Positions 1 through 9,594 of a stretch of DNA of 64,000 nucleotides are shown one piece after another (the first letter of the stretch is position 1; each line of letters opens with the position of its first letter). The translations under genes and the position numbers were made by a program. Under the pieces are notes generated by a model. It had not been told where the DNA came from. It ran no database searches and saw nothing but the letters and a program-made list of their open reading frames with translations. Origin of the DNA: Rickettsiella endosymbiont of Aleochara curtula (GTDB lineage: Bacteria > Pseudomonadota > Gammaproteobacteria > Diplorickettsiales > Diplorickettsiaceae); NCBI RefSeq assembly GCF_964030935.1, contig NZ_OZ034990.1, forward strand, positions 372,001 to 436,000. The letters are read 5' to 3'.

Positions 1-2004
1 AACAGCTGCATTTAATTTTTTAGCTGCGAGTGGATATAAGGTGTCATTAATCAGCGTGGACTTTCCTGAACCTGACACACCGGTGATACAAGTCATTAAA
101 CCCAGCGGAATTTCGACATCGATATCTCTTAAGTTATTACCGCTCGCACCCGATAATTTAATCACATGATTTTTATCGAATTTGAGTCGTTTTTTAGGAC
201 ATTCGATGCGTCGCTCACCGGATAGATATTGACCGGTGAGCGAATTTGGGTTACGCATAATTGCGGCGGGCGAACCTTGCGCAATCACACGGCCGCCATG
301 CACGCCCGCACCCGGCCCCATATCGATAACATAATCCGCGTGTCGAATTGCTTCTTCATCGTGTTCGACGACAATCACGGTATTGCCTAAGTCACGCAAC
401 CTCAGCAAGGTACTTAGCAAGCGACCGTTATCACGCTGATGTAAGCCTATCGATGGCTCATCGAGGATATACATCACACCTACTAAACCTGAACCGATTT
501 GACTGGCTAAACGTATCCGCTGCGACTCACCGCCGGATAAGGTATCGGCACTCCTATCCAGCGACAGATAATTTAATCCCACATCAATTAAAAAATTTAA
601 ACGATCGATGATTTCTTTTTGTAAACGCAACGCAATCTTGGCGCGTTGGCCGGACAAATTTAATTTTTCAAATAATTCTTTTAATTTATCGAGTGGTAAA
701 GCCACCCAATCGGTAATGGCTTTATCGTCAATAAAAACATGCCGTGCCGCTACATTAAGCCGTGTACCCTGGCAACGGGTACACGGCTTGGATGCTAAAT
801 AACGCGCTAAATCTTCACGTACCGAATCCGATTCGGTTTCTTGATAACGGCGTTGCATGACGGGAATCACGCCTTCAAAAGGTTTTTTCTTATTGTAGAC
901 ATAGCCTTTCTCACTCTCGTAATGAAACTTTATTTCTTCCTTACCACTGCCATATAAAATAATTTTCTGAATATTCTCTGGCAGCGCATTAAAAGGCGTG
1001 TCTAAAGAAAAACGGTAATGCTTCGCTAAAGTTGATAACAACAAAGAATAATAAGGATTTTGCGCATCCCAACCGCGGATAGCACCGCGCGCGATACTTA
1101 ACTCTGGTTGCGGTATCACCTTATCCGCATCGAAAATCATTTCATGACCTAAACCATCGCATTGCGGACAAGCACCCGCCGGGTTATTAAAAGAAAATAA
1201 ACGTGGCTCTAACTCGCTAATACTATAACCACACTCCGGACAAGCAAAACGTTCAGAAAAAACCAATTCTTGCTTAGTTTTTCCTGTCGCATCTTGTATG
1301 ATCACCGTTACCAAGCCTTCACTCAAGGACGTCGCAGTGGCTAAGGATTCACTCAGGCGTAAACGATTGTCGGGTTTTATTTTCAGTCTATCGACGACCA
1401 CATCAATGTTATGTTTTTGTTTAGGCTTTAAAGGCGGCGCTTGATCCAATTCGAGGAATTCGCCATCAATGCGCGCGCGTAAGTAACCTTGGCTACGTAA
1501 TTCATCTAACAAAGGTTTAAATTCACCTTTGCGTCCTTGTACCTTCGGCGCCAAAATAAGTATGCGCGTCTCATGCGGCAAGGCCATCAATGTATCAACC
1601 ATCTGACTAATACTTTGCGCGGCTAAGCTAATGTTATGCGTAGGACAACGCGGCTCACCTATTCGGGCAAATAATACGCGTAAATAATCATAAATTTCAG
1701 TGACCGTACCCACCGTCGAGCGTGGATTATGTGAGGTTGATTTTTGATCAATCGCAATCGCCGGAGAAAGTCCTTCGATGTGATCGACGTCGGGTTTCTC
1801 CATCATGGAAAGAAATTGCCGCGCATAAGACGACAAAGATTCCACATAACGACGCTGACCTTCGGCATATAAAGTATCAAAGGCTAACGAAGATTTACCC
1901 GAACCGGACAATCCAGTCACCACAATTAATTGATCACGTGGAATATCCAGATCAATATTCTGTAAATTATGGGTGCGAGCACCACGAATGCGAATTGTAT
2001 CCAT
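1..2004 (-). CDS. uvrA: UvrABC excinuclease subunit A (3' part cut off by window edge)
   Basis: UvrA is the damage-recognition ATPase of nucleotide excision repair. The reverse-strand reading frame starts at the ATG at 2004 ([17 protein letters not shown]) and stays open to position 1, giving 668 codons. The family is usually about 940 residues, so roughly 270 C-terminal residues lie outside the window. Visible motifs are the first Walker A (GLSGSGKSS, residues 31-39), a CPECG...CPQCDG zinc-binding region, an [11 protein letters not shown] signature and the second-domain Walker A (GVSGSGKS) near the window edge. It is divergent from ssb, a common gammaproteobacterial arrangement. I saw no convincing CTG-N10-CAG LexA box in the 187-bp spacer. 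The identification is secure. Confidence 0.97.
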   Translation of the reverse strand, partial: MDTIRIRGARTHNLQNIDLDIPRDQLIVVTGLSGSGKSSLAFDTLYAEGQRRYVESLSSYARQFLSMMEKPDVDHIEGLSPAIAIDQKSTSHNPRSTVGTVTEIYDYLRVLFARIGEPRCPTHNISLAAQSISQMVDTLMALPHETRILILAPKVQGRKGEFKPLLDELRSQGYLRARIDGEFLELDQAPPLKPKQKHNIDVVVDRLKIKPDNRLRLSESLATATSLSEGLVTVIIQDATGKTKQELVFSERFACPECGYSISELEPRLFSFNNPAGACPQCDGLGHEMIFDADKVIPQPELSIARGAIRGWDAQNPYYSLLLSTLAKHYRFSLDTPFNALPENIQKIILYGSGKEEIKFHYESEKGYVYNKKKPFEGVIPVMQRRYQETESDSVREDLARYLASKPCTRCQGTRLNVAARHVFIDDKAITDWVALPLDKLKELFEKLNLSGQRAKIALRLQKEIIDRLNFLIDVGLNYLSLDRSADTLSGGESQRIRLASQIGSGLVGVMYILDEPSIGLHQRDNGRLLSTLLRLRDLGNTVIVVEHDEEAIRHADYVIDMGPGAGVHGGRVIAQGSPAAIMRNPNSLTGQYLSGERRIECPKKRLKFDKNHVIKLSGASGNNLRDIDVEIPLGLMTCITGVSGSGKSTLINDTLYPLAAKKLNAAV

Positions 2005-2191
2005 AGATAAACATGAAAGTTCTGGTGCAAAAGCTAAAAATTTTATCAGCTCTTGTGGAAACCACACACTATAACCTTGAAAATAACGAAAAGAAACCTC
2101 TAAAAAACTCCTTTTTATTGCTTTCTTTTTTGCGCGACAAGATTTAGAATTCAAGGTTAGCTGTTCTGATTTTGTTACGGGAGTACTTAAC

Positions 2192-2662
2192 ATGGCCAAA
2201 GGCATTAACAAGGTTATTTTAATCGGCAACTTGGGTGCTGATCCAGAAATGCGTCATATGCCGAATGGCACCGCGGTTGCTAATGTTAACCTTGCCACCA
2301 GCGAAAGCTGGAAAGATAAAAATACCGGGGAGCTACAAGAGCGCACCGAATGGCACCGCGTGGTTTTTTATCAACGCCTAGCCGAGATTGTTGCTGAATA
2401 TTTAAAAAAAGGTTCTAAAGTGTATGTTGAAGGCCGTTTACAAACACGCAAATGGCAAGATAAAACCTCTGGTCAAGATCGATACACTACCGAGATCATT
2501 GCTAATGAAATGCAAATGCTAGACAGCCGCGGTGGCAGCGCAAGCAGTGATACACCCTCCTTTACACCACAGAATATTGCCTCCGCTGGGCGATCCAAAC
2601 GTGAAGCCAACCCACAACCGGAAATGGCCAGCGAAGCGTTTGATGACGATATTCCTTTTTAA
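2192..2662 (+). CDS. ssb: single-stranded DNA-binding protein
   Basis: This 156-residue protein is SSB, which coats single-stranded DNA during replication, repair and recombination. It begins [19 protein letters not shown] and carries the OB-fold segments [12 protein letters not shown] and [13 protein letters not shown] low-complexity linker follows, and the acidic C-terminal tip DDDIPF is the docking peptide for partner proteins. A GGGAG ribosome-binding site lies about 8 bases before the ATG. The gene is divergent from uvrA. Length and both ends match the family. Confidence 0.97.
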   Translation: MAKGINKVILIGNLGADPEMRHMPNGTAVANVNLATSESWKDKNTGELQERTEWHRVVFYQRLAEIVAEYLKKGSKVYVEGRLQTRKWQDKTSGQDRYTTEIIANEMQMLDSRGGSASSDTPSFTPQNIASAGRSKREANPQPEMASEAFDDDIPF

Positions 2663-2730
2663 CGCATCATTTCGCAACCTATTATTCAGCGAGTATCCGT
2701 CGTCTCATTGCCAGCGACGTAGAAAACCTT

Positions 2731-2762
2731 CGTCATTGCGAGCGCGCAGCGCGTGGCAATCT
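2731..2762 (+). repeat. REP-like palindromic element
   Basis: This is a copy of the dispersed palindromic repeat with core CGTCATTGCGAGC ... GTGGCAATCTA, lying 68 bases after the ssb stop. The two arms can pair around a GCGC-rich middle. Related copies occur at about 8837, 13513, 13783, 24752, 25511, 31229, 36283 and 60672. Confidence 0.75.
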
Positions 2763-2926
2763 AAGTAAAATACTTAGGTGCTAATATTTTTATTATTTGT
2801 ATATTTTATGTACAGATCCTATGCCGATTAAAAGTGAGATTACTTGATTTATCTGCCGACTTGACTAATCTTTTTATAGGGAACAACTATTCTCAAAATA
2901 GAAGAGTGCAAATCTAAGGGGGGATT

Positions 2927-3007
2927 GTGAAATATTTAATTGCTTGGTTATTAGGCATACCTATTGCTGTATTGTTACTTATCTGGTTATTCAGTCATCT
3001 ATTTTAA
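2927..3007 (+). CDS. 26-residue hydrophobic membrane peptide
   Basis: A short open frame starts with GTG directly after a strong AAGGGGGG ribosome-binding site and encodes 26 residues (VKYLIAWLLGIPIAVLLLIW, then LFSHLF). It is one transmembrane helix with a Gly-Pro kink. It stands just upstream of the BON-domain gene and may share its transcript. Support is the ribosome-binding site, the uninterrupted hydrophobic pattern and the position; no functional family is assigned. It could be a chance frame, but the site makes a real micropeptide plausible. Confidence 0.5.
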   Translation: MKYLIAWLLGIPIAVLLLIWLFSHLF

Positions 3008-3101
3008 AATCTACTCCATAGAACAAAATTTTTACACTCAAAATGATCCAAGTTCTATACTCACCGCAATGAGTATATTTTCAAGTAGGAGTATTCATAC
3101 T

Positions 3102-3452
3102 ATGAAAGCAAAGTTATTTGTTATCTTAGGCTTAATCGCATTACCTATGGTAGCTACCATAGCCATGAGCAGTCATCGCGCTATGCAACAAGAAACCACG
3201 GGTCAATATGTTGATAGCAGCGTCATAACCTTAAAAGTAAAATCTAAATTATTGGCCGACCCCGATGTAAAAGGTCTTGCCATTTCCGTCATGAGCTATA
3301 AAGGTCAAGTCAAACTCGGCGGCTTTGCAAATAGTTGGGCACAAAAGCAAAAAGCCGGCATGCTCGCTAGACAAGTTGAAGGCGTCACCGGCGTAACCAA
3401 CAATATCGTCGTTAAAAAAATAGTACGTTCTAATACTTATCCTGCTAAATAA
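3102..3452 (+). CDS. periplasmic BON-domain (OsmY-like) protein
   Basis: The chosen start is the ATG at 3102 (MKAKLFVILGLIALP), which follows a TAGGAG motif and begins a normal signal peptide. The longer open frame back to 2964 has no such signal and overlaps the upstream micropeptide. After cleavage the protein is about 90 residues with one BON domain (VITLKVKSKLLADPDVKG through GVTGVTNNIVVKK). BON proteins such as OsmY bind phospholipid at the envelope and are often stress-induced; the exact role here is unknown. A strong hairpin terminator follows. Confidence 0.8.
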   Translation: MKAKLFVILGLIALPMVATIAMSSHRAMQQETTGQYVDSSVITLKVKSKLLADPDVKGLAISVMSYKGQVKLGGFANSWAQKQKAGMLARQVEGVTGVTNNIVVKKIVRSNTYPAK

Positions 3453-3485
3453 AAAAGCATAAAGAGCTGTTAGAGCTGTTATTGT

Positions 3486-3518
3486 AAGAAAAACAAGGTT
3501 AATATCCTTGTTTTTCTT
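3486..3518. terminator. hairpin terminator after the BON-domain gene
   Basis: This is a perfect 13-bp inverted repeat, AAGAAAAACAAGG / CCTTGTTTTTCTT, with a 7-base loop. The right arm ends in a T-rich run, so it can act as an intrinsic terminator for the BON gene and, by symmetry, in the other direction. It lies 34 bases after the BON stop and 17 bases before the protease start. Confidence 0.75.
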
Positions 3519-3534
3519 ATATTATAATAACGCT

Positions 3535-5577
3535 ATGCCTTACCGAATGCTTTCCCCGTCTATTCTAAAAAAATGCTCCGTCGGCTTATTGGCTATGCTG
3601 CTAGCGAGTACGAGTCATGCCTCTGTGCAAAATTTTTGGCAAGATATGCAGAGTGAAACACCATTAAACTTAGCCACAGAAAAACCGCAACCCGCTTATT
3701 ATCGCATCATTAGTTTAAATGATGCGTCTTTAAATGCTTTGCGTCAGGATCTGACCAGAAAAAAAACAACAGAACTATTATTACCTTTACCCGAAGGTGA
3801 CTTCTCATTATTTACTGTCTCTGATGCCCATACGATGCCACTAGAACTGGCAAAACGTTATCCTAGCATCCTCAGTCTAAAAGGTTTTGATAAAGAAGGA
3901 CGACGTTTACGCTTAGATATTTCTCAACAAGGCTTACAGGCGATGGTGTTTGATACGACCGGTAATTGGCTAATACAGTCGGTTGGAAATAAGTTTAACC
4001 ATAATCAAGCTTACCAAAGTTTTCGACTCGAAGCCCTACATAGCGGTAATGCACGCTTGCGCGAAAAATTAACGGCTAAACCCAACGCCGCTCCATTGGT
4101 GACTAAACCACACTTGATTAATGATAATCTCCATCGCGAATATCGGATTGCGATTGCCATGAACAGTGATTACGCCAAAAAATACGGCGCTACTATTGAA
4201 GGAGGGCTGGCAAACGCGGTGCGCACGCTTAATCGCATTAATGAAATTTACGAAACTGACTTTGGCATCCATTTAATCCTAGCCAAAGACAACGATAAAA
4301 TTATTTTTGCTAATCCCGCCACCGATCCTTATCTAAATTTGGATCCTGATCAGCAGCGCGCAAAAAATATTGCTGTCCTAAACGCAGTCATCGGCCCTAA
4401 AAATTTTGATCTCGGTCATTTATTTTCTAGAGCGATTGGTGGTGGAACCAGCAATGGCGTCGTGTGCCTAGCCGCTAACAAAGCTGACGGATCAAGCGGC
4501 TCAGCCACTAGCGCTCCTGATGGAAGAACAACCAATCCCCCTGACAAAGATATCAGTGAATCCACGTTTGATTTACTGGCAGCACATGAAATAGGTCACG
4601 AATTCAATGCCAATCATACCTTTAATGGCTGCGATCGCGATCCAGACTCTGCATCATCCGCCTACGAACCCGGTAGTGGTTCTACCATTATGAGTTATGC
4701 CGGTGAATGTTTTGATGAGTATACGCCTCCCATGCATCAAGACAGTTTGGAAAACCTTCAAGATCACAAAGATCCTTATTTCCATGCTAGCACGATCGCT
4801 GAAATAAAGGCTTTTGTGACAGGTCCTGCGAATGTATGCGCCAAAAAACTATCGAACCCTAATCGACCACCGGTGATCGATCCCCGCTCGACTGCGCCAT
4901 TCGGGAAGCGAATATTAACCATTCCTGCTAATACACCCTTCGTATTGCATGCCTACGCTCGATCAAGTAATCGAAACGCCAAACTCAACTATACGTGGGA
5001 GCAAATGGATCTCGGTCCGGCACAACCAATAAAAACACCATTACGAGATGATGGACTCGGCCCGATCTTCCGTTCGTATCTACCCAATAGCAGTGGTGAA
5101 CGCATCTTTCCACGTTTAGACGCGGTGCTCGGCAAACAAGCATTAGGTTTAGGTGAAGTTTATCCAAGCACGACGCGAAAACTACATTTTCGTTTGACGG
5201 TACGTGATAATCTCCAAGATCAAGCAACCACTGCCCATGCGGATATGTTGATCAATGTATTAAATACCGGATTTATTTTCTCAATCGGACCCGTAAACGC
5301 ACCCTGGAAAAGTGGCGAAAAAAGATGGGTCAACTGGAATGTCGCGGGAACGAATCATGAACCCATTGCTTGTAAAACGGTACGTATCGATTTATCTACC
5401 GATGGTGGATATACGTTTCTTCCCAAAAGCTTAGCCAGCCAGGTTCCTAACCAAGGAAGTTTTGCCATCATCGTACCCAGACTCGCTAAGCCGACTGACT
5501 ATGCTCGTTTGCGCGTCAGTTGTAATGAAAATCTGTTTTTTGCAGTCTCACCCCATAACTTTAGCATCATAAAATAA
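3535..5577 (+). CDS. secreted reprolysin-like (metzincin) zinc metalloprotease
   Basis: The protein of about 680 residues has an N-terminal signal peptide (hydrophobic stretch around residues 15-30, ending ASTSHAS). Residues 351-361 read HEIGHEFNANH, the HExxHxxxxxH zinc site of metzincins, and residue 386 is the Met-turn (IMSYAGEC). This matches the bacterial M12-type, reprolysin-like group, with a propeptide-like region before and a beta-rich C-terminal region after (YTWEQMDLG; RLTVRDN) that is probably Ig/fibronectin-like. The start at 3535 is preferred over 3508 because 3508 lies inside the preceding terminator. It is probably exported and may act on host proteins. Fold and catalysis are well supported; the substrate is unknown. 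Confidence 0.85.
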   Translation: MPYRMLSPSILKKCSVGLLAMLLASTSHASVQNFWQDMQSETPLNLATEKPQPAYYRIISLNDASLNALRQDLTRKKTTELLLPLPEGDFSLFTVSDAHTMPLELAKRYPSILSLKGFDKEGRRLRLDISQQGLQAMVFDTTGNWLIQSVGNKFNHNQAYQSFRLEALHSGNARLREKLTAKPNAAPLVTKPHLINDNLHREYRIAIAMNSDYAKKYGATIEGGLANAVRTLNRINEIYETDFGIHLILAKDNDKIIFANPATDPYLNLDPDQQRAKNIAVLNAVIGPKNFDLGHLFSRAIGGGTSNGVVCLAANKADGSSGSATSAPDGRTTNPPDKDISESTFDLLAAHEIGHEFNANHTFNGCDRDPDSASSAYEPGSGSTIMSYAGECFDEYTPPMHQDSLENLQDHKDPYFHASTIAEIKAFVTGPANVCAKKLSNPNRPPVIDPRSTAPFGKRILTIPANTPFVLHAYARSSNRNAKLNYTWEQMDLGPAQPIKTPLRDDGLGPIFRSYLPNSSGERIFPRLDAVLGKQALGLGEVYPSTTRKLHFRLTVRDNLQDQATTAHADMLINVLNTGFIFSIGPVNAPWKSGEKRWVNWNVAGTNHEPIACKTVRIDLSTDGGYTFLPKSLASQVPNQGSFAIIVPRLAKPTDYARLRVSCNENLFFAVSPHNFSIIK

Positions 5578-5591
5578 TGCTAAAAAAAATG

Positions 5592-5717
5592 GTTACTCAC
5601 AGCAATGGGATTTTTGACTAGGCGCCGTGAGAATGAAGCAACCGGAATGTATACAAGCTACATGAGGATTGCGAATTGAGCGCCAACACCGTCAAAAATT
5701 CAAGTGCGAAGAGTAAC
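5592..5717 (+). repeat. about 125-bp dispersed element, full copy
   Basis: The element is bounded by GTTACTC (5592-5598) and GAGTAAC (5711-5717), perfect 7-bp inverted ends. Internal landmarks are ACTCACAGCAATGGG, ACCGGAATGT, GAGGATTGCGA and TTCAAGTGCGAAGAG. The right end overlaps the last base of the slt stop codon (5717-5719). Other near-full copies are at 21731-21855, 37812-37952 and 55646-55770, with shorter copies at 36390, 53468 and 54422. No coding capacity is seen, so it looks MITE-like. Confidence 0.75.
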
Positions 5718-7567
5718 TATATTTGACTGTAAATGCTGCGCGCCAGACCCACACTTTTGACATAATCGCGCGTTTCCTTCCAAGGTAAAATTTCTACCCA
5801 AACATCTTTCGGTAGACGTTGATACAATCCTTGAAAATGTTTAATCCGATTAGGACCGACATTATAAGAAGCCGTGGCTAAGGTTGCGTTACCATCAAAT
5901 AATTTTAGTAACTGTCTTAAGTAAGTACTCCCTAAACGAATATTCTGTTCGGGATCAAGCAGATCGAGGCGACGCAAAGCCAGGCCACGCGCGAGCTGTC
6001 TACCAGTACTCGGCATAATTTGCATTAATCCCAAGGCCCCGGCACTCGATTTAGCATTCCACATAAAAGCACTTTCTTGGCGCATTATTGCCCAAACCCA
6101 CGCCGAGTTTAAATGGGTTTTACGCGCTGCCGCCAACACTGAGCGTCGGTAAGCGAAGGGGAAGCGTAATTGAATGTCATTGTGAATATTTGCTTTGCTG
6201 GCGCCGACAATCGCTAAATCGTACCAACCCCATTGCTTAGCTAATTGCGCAGCCGCTTGGCGTTCTGGCAGACTCAAACTATCTAAGGCCCACAACCATT
6301 CCTGGCGCGCTTCACCGACAAAACCTAACGCCAGCAATTCTTTAGCACGTTGTATTGCAAGATTATTTCCCAGCGCTTGCCGATCACCCAAAACCTTATG
6401 CGTAGTGGGATGATAATTTAACTTTAAACGTTGGCTAGCTAGCACACCATAATAATCAACTTCTTTCGCTAGGCTTGCGTAAATACTCTTCGCCGCCGCG
6501 GTTTGCTTAGTCTCAGCGAGTGCCCGCGCCCGCCAATAGCGCCAACAAGCGGATTGCTGTTCTTTGCGCGATAAATGATCTAACCAAAAAAGCACCTTAT
6601 CCCATTGTCCATTAAGTAAACTATTACGTACACGCCATTCGCGTAAGATTGCATCGGCATAAGCCGGTTTAATTTTTTTTAACCAATCTCCCGCCGCACT
6701 ATGCCCACGCCTAGCTAAACTGACGGCTAAATCCGCCAATATCGGTTGTCTTTCTGCTTCATTTAAGCCATATGCGCTACTTAATTGCGGCCAATCTTCT
6801 ACTAATGCTATTGGATCTTTATTCGCCAAACGTTTCATACCGAACAATAAAATTTTTCGATCAATAGTATTATCGGGATCAAACTGATGACTATGCTCGA
6901 TTAATAATGGATGACGTTGTACTTGATACCAACGTTTAACCTGTTGACGTTGTACGGGCGGTAAGAATTGGGCGACATGTTGGATCACATGCGTGTTATT
7001 TTTACGCATCGCCTGATCTAATTTCTTCCAAATTAAATCGGTACTTAATCCTCCGGATTGCTCCCAACGGGCAAACACCTTACGACATACACTCGGTGGC
7101 GAATTAACTTCTAACCAAAGTGCAGCGATTTTTTTATACGCTAAGGATTTTTGTTGCGTCGCTAATAAAGATTGCAGGTAACTACACTGTAATGGTGTAC
7201 CATAAATAGGTTGATAATAATGGGCGAAGTGTTGCCAATCTTGTTTTTTAGCCAAATAAGCTAACCAATCAGCGCGTAACTTAACGGCTAACGGTGTATC
7301 ATTATAGGTTTGTAAAAACTCATCAATTTCAGCACTATTGGCATAAGCCCATTGTTGTTTCAATTTGATAAAAATTAAATAAGGATATAGAGGATAATCT
7401 TTTAGTTTAACTTTTAAAGCAGAAAACTGTGGATAATGTTTATTCATTATCAGTTGTCTGGCCTGCCAAAATAGTTTGCGTTGTTGATTTCTATCCTCAG
7501 CGTGGACTAAACATGGCCAGGTTAATAGTAAACTTATGATCAATACGGTAGTTTTTATAGTCCCCAT
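5717..7567 (-). CDS. slt: soluble lytic murein transglycosylase
   Basis: The 616-residue precursor has a signal peptide (cleavage near LVHAED) followed by a long helical superhelix of the Slt70 U-domain type. The C-terminal SLT domain contains MRQESAF with the catalytic Glu at about residue 498, then GLMQIMPSTG and ATASYNVGP. The enzyme cleaves the MurNAc-GlcNAc bond of peptidoglycan in the periplasm, forming 1,6-anhydroMurNAc, and takes part in wall turnover. It is divergent from rmuC with a 26-bp gap. Its stop codon touches the repeat element. Length matches Slt70 (about 620). Confidence 0.95.
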   Translation of the reverse strand: MGTIKTTVLIISLLLTWPCLVHAEDRNQQRKLFWQARQLIMNKHYPQFSALKVKLKDYPLYPYLIFIKLKQQWAYANSAEIDEFLQTYNDTPLAVKLRADWLAYLAKKQDWQHFAHYYQPIYGTPLQCSYLQSLLATQQKSLAYKKIAALWLEVNSPPSVCRKVFARWEQSGGLSTDLIWKKLDQAMRKNNTHVIQHVAQFLPPVQRQQVKRWYQVQRHPLLIEHSHQFDPDNTIDRKILLFGMKRLANKDPIALVEDWPQLSSAYGLNEAERQPILADLAVSLARRGHSAAGDWLKKIKPAYADAILREWRVRNSLLNGQWDKVLFWLDHLSRKEQQSACWRYWRARALAETKQTAAAKSIYASLAKEVDYYGVLASQRLKLNYHPTTHKVLGDRQALGNNLAIQRAKELLALGFVGEARQEWLWALDSLSLPERQAAAQLAKQWGWYDLAIVGASKANIHNDIQLRFPFAYRRSVLAAARKTHLNSAWVWAIMRQESAFMWNAKSSAGALGLMQIMPSTGRQLARGLALRRLDLLDPEQNIRLGSTYLRQLLKLFDGNATLATASYNVGPNRIKHFQGLYQRLPKDVWVEILPWKETRDYVKSVGLARSIYSQI

Positions 7568-7593
7568 AGTATTCTAAGAGTAGGAAAAATTTT

Positions 7594-8790
7594 ATGCCCC
7601 TCTATTTTATATATATCACTTTAGCACTGCTTACCAGCTTAATCGCTTTTACGCTGTTGCATTTTTATAAATTAGAACGTCAACATGACAAATTGATCCA
7701 AATGGAAAGCCGTTGGACAGATATCAATCGTTTATTGAATCAACTGCATGATGCACGCGTTCTCGATCAACGACATACTGCCGCGAATAAAGAACAACTA
7801 TTACTCGAACTCAATACCTATCGACAACAATTTGATCAACATCAACTTAATAGTTTAAAACTGTTACAAGATAGTTTGCAGCAGGGTTTGCAACATATCA
7901 GTTCACGTATGGATAAATTAACCGAAAATACACAAGAAAAATTACTTGCCATTAGCGGTCAAGTCGAAAAACGTTTATTTGACGGCTTTGCACAAACTAC
8001 CGCCACGTTTACTGATGTAGTAAAACGACTCGCATTGATAGATGAAGCACAAAAACGCATCACCGAACTTTCCACAAATGTAGTCAATCTACAACATATT
8101 CTTGCTGACAAACGCTCGCGCGGTGTTTTTGGTGAAGTACAACTCAATGCCTTGATCGAAAATGTCTTGCCCGCCAAAAATTACAGTTTGCAACACACCT
8201 TGAGTAACGGCAAACGTGTGGATTGTCTGTTATTGCTCCCCGCACCCACTGGCAGCATCGCCATCGATGCTAAATTTCCCTTAGAAGGCTTTCGAAAATT
8301 AACCGAAATCGATTTGCCAAAAAGTGAACAACGCGCAGCCGCGGCACAATTTCGCCAAGATATCCGCCATCATATTCAAGCGGTGGCCAGCAAATATATT
8401 ATTCCCGGTGAAACGTCTGAAGGTGCTTTATTATTTATTCCCGCTGAAGCCATTTTTGCCGAAATTCATGCCCATTATTATGACCTCGTTGAAGAAGCGC
8501 AGCGCCAGCGTGTGTGGTTGGTCTCGCCGACGACGATGATGGCCGTGCTCACAACTACTAACGCTATTTTAAAGGATGCCGCGACGCGCGAACAGATTCA
8601 TTTGATACAGGAACATTTAAGTGTCTTAGCCAAGGATTTTTCACGGTTCAAAGTACGCATGGATCAGTTATTCCGCCATATTCAGCAAGCCTATACCGAT
8701 ATTCAAGACGCTAAAACGTCGGCGGATAAAATCACCTCACGCTTTGAAAAAATAGAAAAGGTCGAATTAAGTGCTACTCTGGTGGAATAG
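7594..8790 (+). CDS. rmuC: DNA recombination protein RmuC
   Basis: The 398-residue protein has an N-terminal membrane anchor (residues 3-23), a long coiled coil (about 25-150) and the RmuC nuclease-like domain (GVFGEVQLNALIENVLP; IAIDAKFPLEGF). The IDAKF motif corresponds to a PD-(D/E)XK-type core strand. E. coli RmuC limits recombination at short inverted repeats, which is relevant in a genome carrying many palindromic repeats. The ATG follows AAGAGTAGGAAAAATTTT. It is followed by a REP-like element and no further gene on this strand until 9595. Confidence 0.93.
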   Translation: MPLYFIYITLALLTSLIAFTLLHFYKLERQHDKLIQMESRWTDINRLLNQLHDARVLDQRHTAANKEQLLLELNTYRQQFDQHQLNSLKLLQDSLQQGLQHISSRMDKLTENTQEKLLAISGQVEKRLFDGFAQTTATFTDVVKRLALIDEAQKRITELSTNVVNLQHILADKRSRGVFGEVQLNALIENVLPAKNYSLQHTLSNGKRVDCLLLLPAPTGSIAIDAKFPLEGFRKLTEIDLPKSEQRAAAAQFRQDIRHHIQAVASKYIIPGETSEGALLFIPAEAIFAEIHAHYYDLVEEAQRQRVWLVSPTTMMAVLTTTNAILKDAATREQIHLIQEHLSVLAKDFSRFKVRMDQLFRHIQQAYTDIQDAKTSADKITSRFEKIEKVELSATLVE

Positions 8791-8836
8791 GACTTTGAGC
8801 AGACAAACTTTAACCGGCCATACCGAACACATGTTT

Positions 8837-8870
8837 AGATTGCCACGCACCTACGGTGTTCGCAATGACG
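8837..8870 (-). repeat. REP-like palindromic element
   Basis: The sequence AGATTGCCACGCACC...GTTCGCAATGACG is the reverse complement of the dispersed CGTCATTGCGA...GGCAATCT family. It lies 46 bases past the rmuC stop. A short CCCGT/ACGGG hairpin is visible near 9025. Nothing else is recognisable between rmuC and the DUF378 gene. Confidence 0.65.
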
Positions 8871-9063
8871 ATTTACATTTTAGTATCGGCGAATAATATA
8901 TTTATTGGTTATGGGATAAACTTTATGAAACCCCAAAAAACCACGACATAAGCACGTGTTCATACAATTCCTGGCATTTTCGGTTAAATTTTAGAGGATT
9001 TTTATTAAAAAAATAGTATCCCCCCGTACGAGACGGGAGGTATTTTGATAAGCTGAGCAGAAT

Positions 9064-9288
9064 TTAAGGTACTGAAATATTCTTTTTGCAACAACTTATT
9101 GCACGTACCAGTACATAAATAGCACATAAACCAATGATAATATAAATAATTCTAGCAATTGGACTGTAATCTCCAAAGATTCCAGTAACTAAATCAAAAT
9201 GGAATAAACCGACTAAACCCCAGTTCAAACCACCGATAAATAAGATGACGAGTGCAATCCAATCTAAAACGCTCGGACTTTTGAACAT
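9064..9288 (-). CDS. DUF378 family small membrane protein
   Basis: The start at 9288 (MFKSPSVLDWIALVILFIGG) follows AAAGGAG with good spacing; the frame upstream to 9384 has no such signal. The 74-residue product has two transmembrane helices. It shows the DUF378 hallmarks: DWIALVILFIGGLNWGLVGLF, then F-hydrophobic segments and ARIIYIIIGLCAIY. The function of the family is unknown; it is an inner-membrane protein. It ends in a short basic CCKKN tail. Confidence 0.88.
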   Translation of the reverse strand: MFKSPSVLDWIALVILFIGGLNWGLVGLFHFDLVTGIFGDYSPIARIIYIIIGLCAIYVLVRAISCCKKNISVP

Positions 9289-9594
9289 AAATACTCCTTT
9301 ATTTAAGCAAGTGAAACTCACGTAACACACTAAACGTCTTATTTTTGGCTCATTTGACAGTAATACCCCCTTACTGTAGCTCAAAAATTTAAGATAAACA
9401 AATTTCCAACCGACATGTCTTTTTTTAACTCGACTCTAGCTTGGTAAAAAAATTAATTCATTATCGTGATTTGCTGAATATAGTCTATAAAAGCTTTCTC
9501 TAAATATAGTTCAATTCTTCGCTTTCTTAATAGTTTGTTAAGAATAATTATTTAACATAGTAGTATTTTTCTAACCGCGATTAAGGAGTAAGTT
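9289..9594. other. intergenic region upstream of the 9595 effector-like gene
   Basis: This 306-bp AT-rich spacer lies between the divergent DUF378 and 9595 genes. It contains the DUF378 ribosome-binding site, the PmrA-box-like repeat at 9526-9542 and an AAGGAG ribosome-binding site just before 9595. I see no RNA gene or further open frame of interest. Confidence 0.5.
9526..9542 (+). promoter_or_regulatory. candidate PmrA-type box
   Basis: CTTAAT-N5-GTTAAG is a direct repeat with TTAA half-sites spaced 11 bp, one mismatch from the YTTAAK-N5-YTTAAK pattern known for PmrA. It lies 52 bases before the start of the effector-like gene at 9595 and in the same orientation. AT-rich DNA makes chance matches possible; the case rests on similar sites at 42601 and 43796. 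Confidence 0.35.

Noticed and set aside
348..2006. Plus-strand open frames at 348-611, 608-802 and 1722-2006
   Set aside because: They are shadows of uvrA on the opposite strand.
2005..2191. LexA box between uvrA and ssb
   Set aside because: No convincing CTG-N10-CAG site was seen in the spacer, so SOS control is not claimed.
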